Source of the DNA: Cyanobacteriota bacterium SRBZ.bins.94.201705
GTDB taxonomy: Bacteria; Cyanobacteriota; Cyanobacteriia; Cyanobacteriales; Cyanobacteriaceae
Direction: 5' to 3'
NCBI GenBank assembly: GCA_030549855.1
Contig: JAUQQP010000046.1
Coordinates: forward strand, 62,001-126,000
DNA length: 64,000 bases
Shown: positions 9,749 to 19,440 of the stretch, in pieces
Layout of the letters: every line of letters begins with the position of its first letter
Numbering within the stretch: position 1 is the first letter of the stretch
Position numbers and translations under genes: made by a program
The notes under the pieces: model-generated
What the model was told of the DNA's origin: nothing
Database searches by the model: none
The model's input: only the letters and a program-made list of their open reading frames with translations

Positions 9749-9774
9749 CCCCCTAGCGAATTATAAAGGACATC

Positions 9775-11199
9775 ATGGTGAAATTCAAGAGATATTTTAC
9801 TGGATTTAATCTCTATCTTTTGTTAGGTTTTTTTATCCTATTCATCTCTAGTATAACTCGTCATTTGTTGTTTCACTCTGGGGCTTACGATTTAGGGATT
9901 TTTGACAATGCAGTCTATCTAATCTCCCAGAGGGAATATCCCTATATAACTTTCAGAGGATTGCATATAATGGGAGACCATGCAGCCTTTATCTTCTACC
10001 CGATAGCCCTATTATACTCCCTATATCCCTCAGTATATTGGCTGTTTTTTATTCAATCTTTATCCCTGTCGTTGGCCGTTTTGCCAATAAGAAAACTCTG
10101 TGAAATATTTGGCATTAAGGCAGAAAAAGCCAAAACAATATGCCTAGTTTATTTACTCTATCCAGTTATATTCAACGTAAATCTATTCGACTTCCATCCG
10201 GAAACAATAGCCACGCCATTATTTTTCCTTGCTGTCTTAACCAGCAATGCCTTTGGAAACAATAAACCCCCTGGAAGATGGTATTTGTTTGCGGCTAGTA
10301 TCATTTTAATCCTGGGATGTAAGGCAGTATTGTCTTTAAATGTGGCGGCGATGGGATTATGGTTATTGCTATTTAGAAACAGGAGGATTGAAGGATTAGT
10401 GGCAACATCTACAGGGTTATTTTGGTTTATAGTCGCTTCTCAGATAGTTATACCCAAATTCAGTGGCGGGGAAGCCGCAGCAGTCAGCAGGTATGCCTAC
10501 TTGGGAGATAGCGTTACAGAGATTATCTTAAATATCTTCACCAAACCACAAGCAGTTTTGTCTCATCTTTTCACTTTACCCAACCTAGAGTATCTAATTC
10601 TTCTATTTATCCCCGTTATACCTATTATTTCCTGGAGAGAATTAGATAATTTGTTTCCTGCAATTCCCACTATTGTGATTAACTTACTGGCAGATTATCA
10701 ACCACAAAAAGATTTGGTGCACCAGTATTCTCTTCCTATAGTTCCTTTTTTGATTATAACGGCCATTGCTAGTTTGAGTAGACAGAAAACTTTATTATCA
10801 AAAGACATAAAAATAAGACTTTGGGCGTTGATAATGTTTATAGCCTTGACAAGATGGACAAAATTCTTGCCTGTTATCCCAAAATCCTACTGGCGAGATG
10901 TTTACCAGTGGCAGGCAACTAGACAAGCCATAGAATTAATCAACGGCAAGGATACTGTATTTACTAACCATAGATATGCGTCTCATCTCACCCATCGTAA
11001 AATCCTTTATCTTGCCAACGAGACTATAGACTACCAGCAGGTTTTTGCCAGCAAGTATATCCTCCTCAATGTCAAAAATCCCGGCTATCCCACCTCCAGA
11101 GAGGATATGGAAAAGCTGATTAGTCTTCTGCTAGCCGATAATAATTTCACCCTAGCATACCGAAGGGATGATATATTCCTTTTTATCCGCAAAAACTAG
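9775..11199 (+). CDS. DUF2079 family polytopic membrane protein
   Basis: 474 aa and very hydrophobic, with roughly nine to ten predicted membrane segments from residue 12 onward. AYDLGIFDNAVYLIS and GDHAAFIFYPIALLY near the N-terminus are typical of DUF2079, a family related in topology to GT-C glycosyltransferases. Function is unknown; a role with the polymer-handling glycosyltransferase at 12.8-14.5 kb is only a neighbourhood guess. AAAGGA sits 5 nt before the ATG. Immediately after its stop begins a repeat-filled spacer shared with the convergent glycosyltransferase gene. Confidence 0.8.
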   Translation: MVKFKRYFTGFNLYLLLGFFILFISSITRHLLFHSGAYDLGIFDNAVYLISQREYPYITFRGLHIMGDHAAFIFYPIALLYSLYPSVYWLFFIQSLSLSLAVLPIRKLCEIFGIKAEKAKTICLVYLLYPVIFNVNLFDFHPETIATPLFFLAVLTSNAFGNNKPPGRWYLFAASIILILGCKAVLSLNVAAMGLWLLLFRNRRIEGLVATSTGLFWFIVASQIVIPKFSGGEAAAVSRYAYLGDSVTEIILNIFTKPQAVLSHLFTLPNLEYLILLFIPVIPIISWRELDNLFPAIPTIVINLLADYQPQKDLVHQYSLPIVPFLIITAIASLSRQKTLLSKDIKIRLWALIMFIALTRWTKFLPVIPKSYWRDVYQWQATRQAIELINGKDTVFTNHRYASHLTHRKILYLANETIDYQQVFASKYILLNVKNPGYPTSREDMEKLISLLLADNNFTLAYRRDDIFLFIRKN

Positions 11200-11340
11200 G
11201 CAGTAGATAATGATAAACCCCTTTATTTAACCCCTCGGCTACACCCCATCCCTATCTACCAAATCTATCTGCCTACCCCCCAACCTAACCAAATACCTAT
11301 CCGCCTCACCCACCTGCCTACCCCAACTCCTTCCCGCCTA

Positions 11341-11880
11341 CCCATCTATCTGTCTACTTATCCGCCTAACCCTCTATCTGCCATATATCTATTCACCTAT
11401 CCACCCGTATACCTACACCACCTCCTACCTACCCATCTATCTGTCTACTTATCTGCCTAACTATCTACCTTTCCACCATATATCTATCCGCCTATCTACC
11501 CGTATACCTACACCACCTCCTGCCTACCCGTCTGTCTGTCTACTTATCCGCCTAACTACCTACCTTTCCACCATATATCTATCCGCCTATCTACCCGTAT
11601 ACCTACACCACCTCCTACCTACCCGTCTATCTGTCTACTTATCTGCCTAACTACCTACCTTTCCACCATATATCTATCCGCCTATCTACCCGTATACCTA
11701 CACCACCTCCTACCTACCCATCTATCTGTCTACTTATCTGCCTAACTATCTACCTTTCTGCCATATATCTATCCACCTATCTACCCGTATACCTACACCA
11801 CCTCCTACCTACCCATCTATCTGTCTACTTATCTGCCTAACTATCTATCCCCCCACCTATTTACCCATCTACCCGTATAT
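11341..11880. repeat. 95-bp tandem repeat, about five units
   Basis: The marker CCCGTATACCTACACC recurs at 11404, 11499, 11594, 11689 and 11784, an exact 95-bp spacing each time. A diverged unit lies before the first one (from 11341, 91-bp spacing) and a broken one after (about 11871). Units also share CCATCTATCTGTCTAC and CCATATATCTATCC. One strand is nearly free of G: in 11461-11520 I count 26 C and 2 G. Units are close to identical, so this array is younger or better homogenised than the other spacers. Confidence 0.95.
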
Positions 11881-12086
11881 CTACCTACCCATCTATCTGT
11901 CTACAAGTATCTCCAGTTAGTGTGTCAAAATTTGGCCTAACCCTAGTGGTTAATCTCATTGACTAAGGGAAATTATAAGGGACTTTTTATACAACAAGGA
12001 GGCAGCCGAAAGATTAAATTGCCGTAAGCCACACCAAGCATAGACAGTCTACGAAACAAAGACAATGAAATCCCAATCGCCAGGGG

Positions 12087-12570
12087 TAAACAACGATAAA
12101 GTTAATAGGGTACACTGAAGGAAATAATAACACTGAGAGTCGATAAGACAAATACTAGGGGGAGGGAAAGACAAAGAGAAAGGCAAATACTGGCGACAAC
12201 CGGCATTACCTATTACTGGTAACGGGATTATCTAGGTTTGATAAAGCTGCCACCACAGATAGGCGGAGACTGGGGTTGTATATACGACTTTAACGCAAAT
12301 TCAAAACCTAAAGGGGCAATCTGTTGACATGCCGTAACCAGGGATAACTATTAAGGGTTTTTCTGCTTATGAATTCAAATTCCCTGCCACCAAACAGCAA
12401 GTTAGCTGATAAATTAATTGGATTATTGTCAGCCACATCCTTTGAAGGCAATAGTTGGATGGTGAGGGGAGTGGGTGCGATAATAATGCTGGGAGTCGAT
12501 AGGGGAGATAATAGAAGGAGAATGAGGAAGAGAAATCCTGAAGCCGGGATTATCTATAAACCTGCCTAGT
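12087..12570 (-). pseudogene. Decayed copies of the glycosyltransferase 3' end
   Basis: 12087-12410 aligns along its length with 12835-13190, the 3' part of the neighbouring glycosyltransferase gene, in the same orientation. Shared words include ATAAGACAAATA, CTGGCGACA/TTGGCGACG, GGGGCAATCT/AGGGCAATCT, AACTATTAAGGGTTTTTCTG/GACTATTAATGGCTTTTCTG and CAGCCACCAA/CTGCCACCAA variants. A second partial copy, 12440-12570, matches 12865-12950 (ATAATGCTGGGAGTCGATA against GTAATGATGGTGGGTATCAATA). Both carry indels that destroy the frame. Confidence 0.8.
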
Positions 12571-12819
12571 AATTATCTAGGGGAAAATTTTAACACAAAA
12601 CTACACTTGTTTTGGGCAACCAGCAGTCTGGTAATTTTTCGAGATACGCTTTCACAGTAACTAAATATAGCTGCTTTTATAACAGCTGATTTCTGGTTGG
12701 CAAAACAAAACATTATTCCACAATTACCTTCATAGCAGACAGTAGATTCGCGTGTATATGCCACCTTGGAAACCCTTCGTCGGTGGCTAGATGGAAAGAC
12801 AGACAAAAACAGGCAGATT

Positions 12820-14535
12820 TTATTTACTGGAAGGCAAACAGCGATAGAGTTGATAAGGGATACCAATGCGGTAATGATGGTGGGTATCAATAAGACAAAT
12901 ATTGGAAGAAGAGAGAGACAGAGAAGGAGGAAAATCTTGGCGACGCAACCCAGGCGCGATTAGCCACAGATTGGGGGATTTTTTAGCTACAGAATTGTCT
13001 AGATTTGAGAGGAATTGCCATACAGTATGATAGCCATTTTTGGTATTGACAAATGACCAAAACGTTGACGAAGATTGGCGCCGCTTGTACAATTCCAAGG
13101 CAAATCCTAAGCCTAGGGCAATCTCCTGGTATTTGCTGTAGCCAGAAACGACTATTAATGGCTTTTCTGCTTCTAAATTCAAGTTACCAGCCACCAATTC
13201 TGGCTTATAAGGTTTTTCAAATACCAACCCATAAACCACACACAGACTACTCAACAATCCCATCAAAAAAACAGTTAAGTATGACAGTTTTATTCCCTCT
13301 TTTCCTTTGTCTTGCCTTGGATTTTTGGGGAAGGTAAAACAGGCAGCTAGGAGAAGACAAATGGCAGGGTAGTAAACGAAATGATAACGAATAGCTGAGG
13401 TTATATCTTTGCCCAGTAAGTATATTATTAGCAAAAATTGAACCAGATTCAAGACAATAAACCCACAGAAGATAATAGTAGATTGTTGGTAGACTAAATT
13501 CCGATTGGAAAATAATTGGGGGAGTCTCTGCCAAACATCTCTGCCTAAAAAAAAGGCAAATATAAGCATCAACAAGGCGGAGGGGATAGTAAGCCAGAGA
13601 TAGGGGGTTTCCACAGGCAATGCTATAACCATCAAAACCCAACCTATCAAAATTTGGTACAAAGGAATGATATAATTGAGGAGAGTGGGTTCAAAGGGTT
13701 TAAACCACTCAGTCTCAGGGCGGGTGGAATGTTGTAACAACACCGACAGCCAAGGGGAAAATAAAATTGGAGGCAAAACACAAATATAAAAATGTCGAAT
13801 CCAAGACAATAAACACTTGACTTTTTGCCGCTGCCAATACTGCCAAAAAAACCAGAATAATAGGGCGCCAATCTGGGAAAGATATACTAGAATAAAAAAG
13901 TAGTGGGTATAGAAACCAAGAGTGGTAAAAACAACCCAAGCTAGCCAGTTTTCCGGTTTAATTTTTCCCAAACGACTGTAGTCTTGTTGCATTGATATTA
14001 GCTTAATCAGAGAAAGAATAATCAGTAGTATAGCGAGGGTGTAATGGCGGGTTTCCTGAGACAGGTAAACAGCAAAAGGGGAGACTGCCATAAATGCCGA
14101 CGCCATTAAACCAGTGGTGGCGGAAAAAGCTATCCTCCCCAAACAATACATGGAAAAAGTGGCAGCTACCCCAAATAATGCCGGTAAGAAACGCGCCTGC
14201 CATACTGTTTCCTCGAAAGACGCATTTGGCTTTATCCCTCCTAACCAAGCATGTAATAGACAAAAAAATAACGGTGGATGGGTAGATTCCCTGGATACCG
14301 TCTCCGCCACAAAAGCACAACCTTTGGGAGTAAAGGTGAAAATACCCGGCAAAAAGTCTAGGGGAAACACCTCTCCCAACGGCAGATGATTAAAACTATG
14401 TCCTAGACTAAATATAACTGTTAAAATTTCATCCCCCCAGAGGGGTTTTTTTGCTAATTCAGTCAACCTCAAAAGCAGACTTAAAATAACAACTAATCCC
14501 AGGAGTAGTACGTGTTGTTGTCTAGGCTTAGTCAT
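12820..14535 (-). CDS. GT39-like (GT-C fold) membrane glycosyltransferase
   Basis: 571 aa with about ten hydrophobic segments. Near the N-terminus KPLWGDEILTV (Asp35, Glu36) is the acidic pair found in the first lumenal loop of GT-C transferases (ArnT/PMT-like), followed by STHPPLFFCLLH, the conserved HPPL motif. It likely moves a sugar from a lipid-linked donor onto an acceptor; neither is identifiable. I start at 14535 because AAGGA lies 5 nt upstream; the frame extends to 14610 without support. Its own 3' end is duplicated and decayed just downstream (12087-12570). Divergent from speB. Confidence 0.83.
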   Translation of the reverse strand: MTKPRQQHVLLLGLVVILSLLLRLTELAKKPLWGDEILTVIFSLGHSFNHLPLGEVFPLDFLPGIFTFTPKGCAFVAETVSRESTHPPLFFCLLHAWLGGIKPNASFEETVWQARFLPALFGVAATFSMYCLGRIAFSATTGLMASAFMAVSPFAVYLSQETRHYTLAILLIILSLIKLISMQQDYSRLGKIKPENWLAWVVFTTLGFYTHYFFILVYLSQIGALLFWFFWQYWQRQKVKCLLSWIRHFYICVLPPILFSPWLSVLLQHSTRPETEWFKPFEPTLLNYIIPLYQILIGWVLMVIALPVETPYLWLTIPSALLMLIFAFFLGRDVWQRLPQLFSNRNLVYQQSTIIFCGFIVLNLVQFLLIIYLLGKDITSAIRYHFVYYPAICLLLAACFTFPKNPRQDKGKEGIKLSYLTVFLMGLLSSLCVVYGLVFEKPYKPELVAGNLNLEAEKPLIVVSGYSKYQEIALGLGFALELYKRRQSSSTFWSFVNTKNGYHTVWQFLSNLDNSVAKKSPNLWLIAPGLRRQDFPPSLSLSSSNICLIDTHHHYRIGIPYQLYRCLPSSK

Positions 14536-14671
14536 ATATTCCTTGTGCAATTCCAAGAAAGCTTCCCATACAGAAATTAGTTTATCTTCTTCCTCTCCGC
14601 CTATACACAAAATACTCCGGCTTTTCCGTGATTACATTTCTAGATTTTTCTGGATAAAGGAGATAGAATTG

Positions 14672-14680
14672 TGTTATAAT
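14672..14680 (+). promoter_or_regulatory. Extended -10 promoter element for speB
   Basis: TGTTATAAT is an extended -10 (TGn plus TATAAT at 14675-14680); no good -35 is seen 17 bp upstream. It overlaps the upstream in-frame ATG at 14679, so transcription would begin near 14687 and that ATG would not be in the message. This supports ATG 14727 as the speB start. Confidence 0.5.
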
Positions 14681-14726
14681 GCCTCGGTTAAACAGAGAGA
14701 AAAAAATAGATATTTTAAGGGAGAAA

Positions 14727-15611
14727 ATGAAACAATTTCTAGGCTCAGAAACCACATCCACCTACGAAAAGGCACATGTAGTTATTTTACCAATTCCCTA
14801 CGAAGCCACCACTACCTACAGAAAAGGATGTGAAAATGGGCCAGGGGCTATACTAACCGCCTCAGATCAGTTAGAATGTTATGATGAGGAGTTAGGCATT
14901 GAAACCTGCTTCCAGACACCCATCTACACCCACGAATACATAGCCGACACCCGCGTCAACCCCCACCTCACCCCCGAGGAAATGCTAGATGTCACCACCG
15001 CCACCGTCAAAAGACTCATCCGAGACGGCAAGTGGGTTGTTGCCCTTGGCGGAGAACACGCTATAACTACTGGTGTAGTGAGAGCTTATAGAGAAAGCAT
15101 ACCTGAAACATTCACAGTAGTACAAATAGATGCCCACGGAGACATGAGGCATGAGTATGAAAATTCCATACACAATCATGCTTGTGTGATGAGGAGGGTG
15201 TTAGAATTGGGATTACCGACACTGCCGGTAGCTATTAGGGCAATTTGCAAGGAGGAGGCGGAGTTAATCAAAGCAAAGAATATACCGGTGATTTGGGCAA
15301 GGGAGATACATTGTAACCCCCATTGGATGGCAGAGGCAATAAGTAAAATCACCACTAGGAAGATTTTTATCACCATAGACTTGGATGGCATTGACCCTAG
15401 TATAATACCAGGAGTAGGTACACCTGAGCCAGGGGGTTTAGACTGGTATCAAACGTTGGCATTTTTGCGTCTGTTATGTCGTCACTTTGAGGTAATTGGC
15501 TGTGATATTATGGAATTAGCCCCCATCAAGGATTCCGTTGTCTCCGAATTCACTGCAGCCAAACTAGTCTATAAACTAATAGGCTACTGGCATACAGGCA
15601 AACAAAAATAA
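14727..15611 (+). CDS. speB: Agmatinase / ureohydrolase family
   Basis: 294 aa ureohydrolase. Manganese-site motifs are visible: GGEHAI (108-113), DAHGD (135-139), a His-rich segment SIHNHA, and TIDLDGIDPS followed by PGVGTPEPGG. This is the agmatinase/arginase pattern, closest to agmatinase SpeB, which gives putrescine and urea. Guanidine or other guanidino substrates cannot be excluded, since several cyanobacterial paralogues differ in substrate. AAGGGAG lies 4 nt before ATG 14727. A longer frame to 14679 exists, but a promoter element overlaps that ATG. An 8.7-kb gene-free stretch follows. Confidence 0.85.
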   Translation: MKQFLGSETTSTYEKAHVVILPIPYEATTTYRKGCENGPGAILTASDQLECYDEELGIETCFQTPIYTHEYIADTRVNPHLTPEEMLDVTTATVKRLIRDGKWVVALGGEHAITTGVVRAYRESIPETFTVVQIDAHGDMRHEYENSIHNHACVMRRVLELGLPTLPVAIRAICKEEAELIKAKNIPVIWAREIHCNPHWMAEAISKITTRKIFITIDLDGIDPSIIPGVGTPEPGGLDWYQTLAFLRLLCRHFEVIGCDIMELAPIKDSVVSEFTAAKLVYKLIGYWHTGKQK

Positions 15612-15969
15612 ACCATCTTTCCCCGGTATTTCAATCTTATAAACTACAACTATATCGTTGCCCCTTTTCAGGGGGGAGGGGGGTTTTCCTGTTATCTTGC
15701 TAGCCACCCCGGGGAGATTATCCGATTACATTCAGCTAACTTTCCTGGGAAAATCAGCTTGTTGTATTTCTGGCAGCCTAGGAAGAGAAGTCATGTTATC
15801 ATATACGCCGAAGTAAAGTATTGTGGCATTTCTTCTGTATACCCCATTCCACTGTGGGGGAGTAACCCTGTTATCTTTCCTGCCACTGTTTGTTATCCAA
15901 TCACCGTGATTTCTGACTACCCTTTTCCACTCCGAGTCATATTCTGGTATTCCTCCCCACTCCCCAAGA

Positions 15970-16860
15970 CGGCTAAACACATAAAACCAATACAAGGCAA
16001 CCCCCTAGCTGCCAGTCACAAAAAAAACTACTCAGCAACAATCACCACCTGCCAGAAAACAAGACTCTCTAACACGGTTAATAACAGAGACTGGTGTAGA
16101 CGTCAACTACAACACGGCTGCAGAGGGGAGTATAACCATCAACATTAGCTGCTAACAACGAGACTAGTAGTTTAGTTTAACAATCCAGGAAGGAAGACTA
16201 AACCTATAAAACCAACACTCCCTTATTTTAGTAGCAAGTCACAACCACAACTGGGTAATCCCCTACAACATGGCATTAACTACAGACACTAGTATTACCC
16301 TAAAAACTGGTGGCTGACAACAAGACTGGTAGTTTGGCTTGACAATCCGGGAAGAGTGAATACATAAAACCAACTTCCCACCATAGTAGTCAGTCACAAA
16401 AACGACTCTAACTCCCCCTTGCTAGAAGTATCCACGGGTTAACGACAGAAGGCAGTATGACTGTCAAAGCCAGTAGCCGACAACAAAACTGCTAGTTTAA
16501 CAATCCGGAAAGACTAAGCCGATAAAACCAATACCCCGGCAATTCATTCTGGCAGCAAGTAACAAAGACAATTCGACAACCACTAACAGAAAAAACACCA
16601 ATGAAACAGTTGATGACAGACAGTCAGTCAGTGAGTGGTGTAACCGTCAACTATAACATAGCAGCCGAGGCTTGTATAACCAATCAATACCAGTAGCCAA
16701 CAATAAGACTAAAAGTTTGGTTAGTATTTTGGTTTGACAACCCAGACAGTCAACCAATATGCCGGCAACTCCCTCTAGTGTATATTTGATAGATAACTGA
16801 CAGCAGTGGCTTCTCAAGAAAGCTAAAACGCCATTGGTGGATGCCATAAACTGTCACCTC
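15970..16860. repeat. Degenerate ~165-bp tandem repeat family
   Basis: A recurring block reads approximately CAACAAGACTGGTAGTTT, then GACAATCCGG, ATAAAACCAA, and AGCAAGTCACAA. Its starts fall near 16157, 16318, 16482 and 16699, spacings of 161, 164 and about 217 bp. A further partial unit with ACATAAAACCAATAC lies near 15978. Units are clearly related but differ at many positions and by indels. No encoded product is apparent and I could not trace this family to a neighbouring gene. Confidence 0.7.
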
Positions 16861-19064
16861 CTGCAAAAAAACCTATGACAGAGACTACTACCCACCCTCT
16901 CACCAGTAACAAATACTTTTGACTACCAGCCACATTTAACAGAGACTACTATCCCCCCCATGAATCCCCCACTCACAACCAACAATTTTGACTACCTGCC
17001 ATATCTGTTGTGGGGAGACTTATGACAAAAATTACTATCCACCCCCTCACCAGTCACAATTAATGCTACTATAGTTTATGCCGTAGATTACTACAAACAG
17101 TCACTGGTGGCTGATGATTGCCAAAACCCCCAACTGATGACATCAACCACCATTCCAAAAATCCACTCATTTGGTTGGTGGCAATGGCAACAACAGTTGT
17201 AACCAGTCTGGCAATTGCTGCCGGTGTTAGGCAATTGAATTTTGAATAACCCCATCTGACGGCTAACAAAAATTTTTCCAACCCCAATTACTAACCCTAG
17301 CAACTGATAGTTATCTCTGACAGGATAATAATAGCAACTGGTGGTGCCCGTAGCCAACAGGAGTAACTAGTGGTAGAAGAATCTAGTAGCATTCTGGTGG
17401 CTGACAGAGAAAGTCTTTGACAGTCAAACAAAACTAACCAGTTTCAAAACCTTTTGCAGTTTTTAGAGGAAGCAAACCATCAGTCTGGAGTAAAGACTAG
17501 TAACTGATGGGAAACAATAGACTGCTGTAATAACTCAATTATTCGAGTCATCGCTGGCAGCCATTTCTCCGCCTTACCGACAACTGATGGCAATGACAGT
17601 CAGTTTTGCAAACACTGGCAGCTACGGAAAAACACCGACAAACTGTTGTTTATTACGACTGCCGGTGGCTTATGACAGAAACCCAATAGTTAGCAACTCG
17701 TGGGCTTATTATAATTCCCCACCTCTATTACAGTCAACGTCAGCAACCAACCAGCCAACAGTCAAAAAACTCTCTTAGTCTGTTATGACAACCATATCTA
17801 TTAACTGACAACAACCACCCCCATTCCCGTGACTAATACTAGCCAACAACACACACAATTAATCCGGCAACCAACAACGACAGGCGGTGACAAGAAGACT
17901 GGCAAAAATGATAACGTAGATTGGTGGTTTAACAGTTTATCCTCACAGACAAAATTAACCCTGTAAGCCTACGCCTATTCCCCTTATGTTTTTTGCTAGT
18001 TACTTCATGTTTGCCACTTATCTCTACTAATCACGACAACTGGAAACAACCATTCTGACGGCTAATGGCAGTGGCTAGTGATAAAAACCATCCTCAGCAA
18101 CAATCATTTTAAATACATTTAGCCGGTAACAGTAACAGTGACTCAGCTATCATGACTGACAATGACAACTATTGCGGGGATGAGACTTACAACTGGCAAC
18201 AGTAACAACTAGTCAGTCAACCAATATTAGTTGGAAGCCAATGACATGGATGCTGCCGTCAAAAAACAAACTGTGAGTATGGCATGGATGACAAACAACC
18301 AGCATGACAATCTTTTCTACCGGTTTGACATTGACTAGCTTTGGGGAAAAAGTGGACTACTATGGCAATGACTGATATGATAATCACCACTAGAGGGATA
18401 ACCATGGCAATAACTAATGGTAATAACTGTTGTAGGGATGACTGGCATGATAGCTTTCCCTTCCACATACCGCCAGTGGTTGGGAATAACAACAGTCATT
18501 TAGATGACAACCTCCACTGGTAGCTAACAAAAGTAACAACAATCCCCTGCTAGGGGGTGACTATGACAATCATTCTGACAACCAATACCAGCAAATGGTG
18601 GCATCCGACAATTTGTCTGGCAACCAATACCACTAGAAACCACTTATCCAGCTAGACTACTTGCTAACAGTAGTAGCAATACCAATAAGCCAGAGGTAAA
18701 GCCAACCTCACTAGGCTATAGCTATCCTCTTTTTTCCCCGACAACCCAAGGGAGGTAACGGCAGACTAGACTATATAGACAGCCAATAGCATGCCACTTC
18801 TGGGTGTCAGAAACCGCCAACAACAATGGCAACTGTTGTGATAATTTAGCCTTAGTTTCTTCTTATATCTGGTTAACGCCACTCACATGGATGCCTACTG
18901 CCAACCTACAGTGTCAAAGGATAGCAATGGCATAACACCCCCATTTTCCCAGCCAAATAGACTAGTTTTTTATTGTTATCCACCACTACTCCCATGATAT
19001 TCTTGTCAGCCACTAGACTAGTCTCTTTATTGTTTGTGTTTTTCACTTTCCCGGCGTCACCCAA

Positions 19065-19440
19065 CTGGCTTGTTATTTCTTTTTCTGACCACTTTTATGG
19101 CAGCCTAGGGGCTTATAATTGTTGTAGACTTATACTCTCCTTTCCATGCCATTACTGTTAGACTGGTGGATGACTAATATCACCTCCCCTCCGCTACTGG
19201 CTAGTCTACAATAAAACCTATATCTTTTACAGACGCCGTAAGTGTTTTTAAATCCAAAATCTCTACCCTCATCTAATGGTTGAAAGCCACTGCCAACGGT
19301 GTAGGAAAACAACAGGTGGGGGATACCGTTACCCCTGTTGTCAACGGTAATGTCAATATTACCAACATTTGTGAACAACAGTACGATTTTTGCCTCTTCT
19401 GAGGAGAAAAAGACAGCCATAGGCTTTCCCTACAACGCGG
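19065..19440 (+). pseudogene. Decayed fragment of cofH start with its upstream spacer
   Basis: From about 19065 this matches the DNA before and into cofH at about 35585-36010. The coding part from 19277 reads in the cofH frame for 41 codons, 28 of them identical to cofH residues 34-74, including VGDTVT and NICEQ. It then hits TGA at 19400 beside a roughly 9-bp deletion, and matching resumes through GGCTTTCCCTACAAC. The radical-SAM cysteine motif is broken (CEQQYDFC for CEQHCGFC). The surrounding spacer is A/C-rich, whereas this block is T/C-rich like the spacer before the intact cofH. Confidence 0.88.

Larger units (their letters stand above)
11200..12819. other. 1.6-kb gene-free spacer: 95-bp tandem repeat plus decayed gene copies
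   Basis: This stretch lies between the 3' ends of two convergent genes and contains no credible gene. The left half is a CTAT/CTACC-rich low-complexity block holding the 95-bp repeat. The right half is made of decayed copies of the 3' end of the glycosyltransferase gene. The short frame 12369-12569 (+) lies inside such a copy and is antisense relative to the parent gene, so I do not call it. Confidence 0.8.

Noticed and set aside
11341-11880. CRISPR array
   Set aside because: The repeat is a continuous 95-bp tandem unit without unique spacers and no cas genes are near.
12369-12569. 66-aa plus-strand frame
   Set aside because: It is the antisense of a decayed glycosyltransferase 3'-end copy; the matching frame 12766-12963 is antisense to the real gene.
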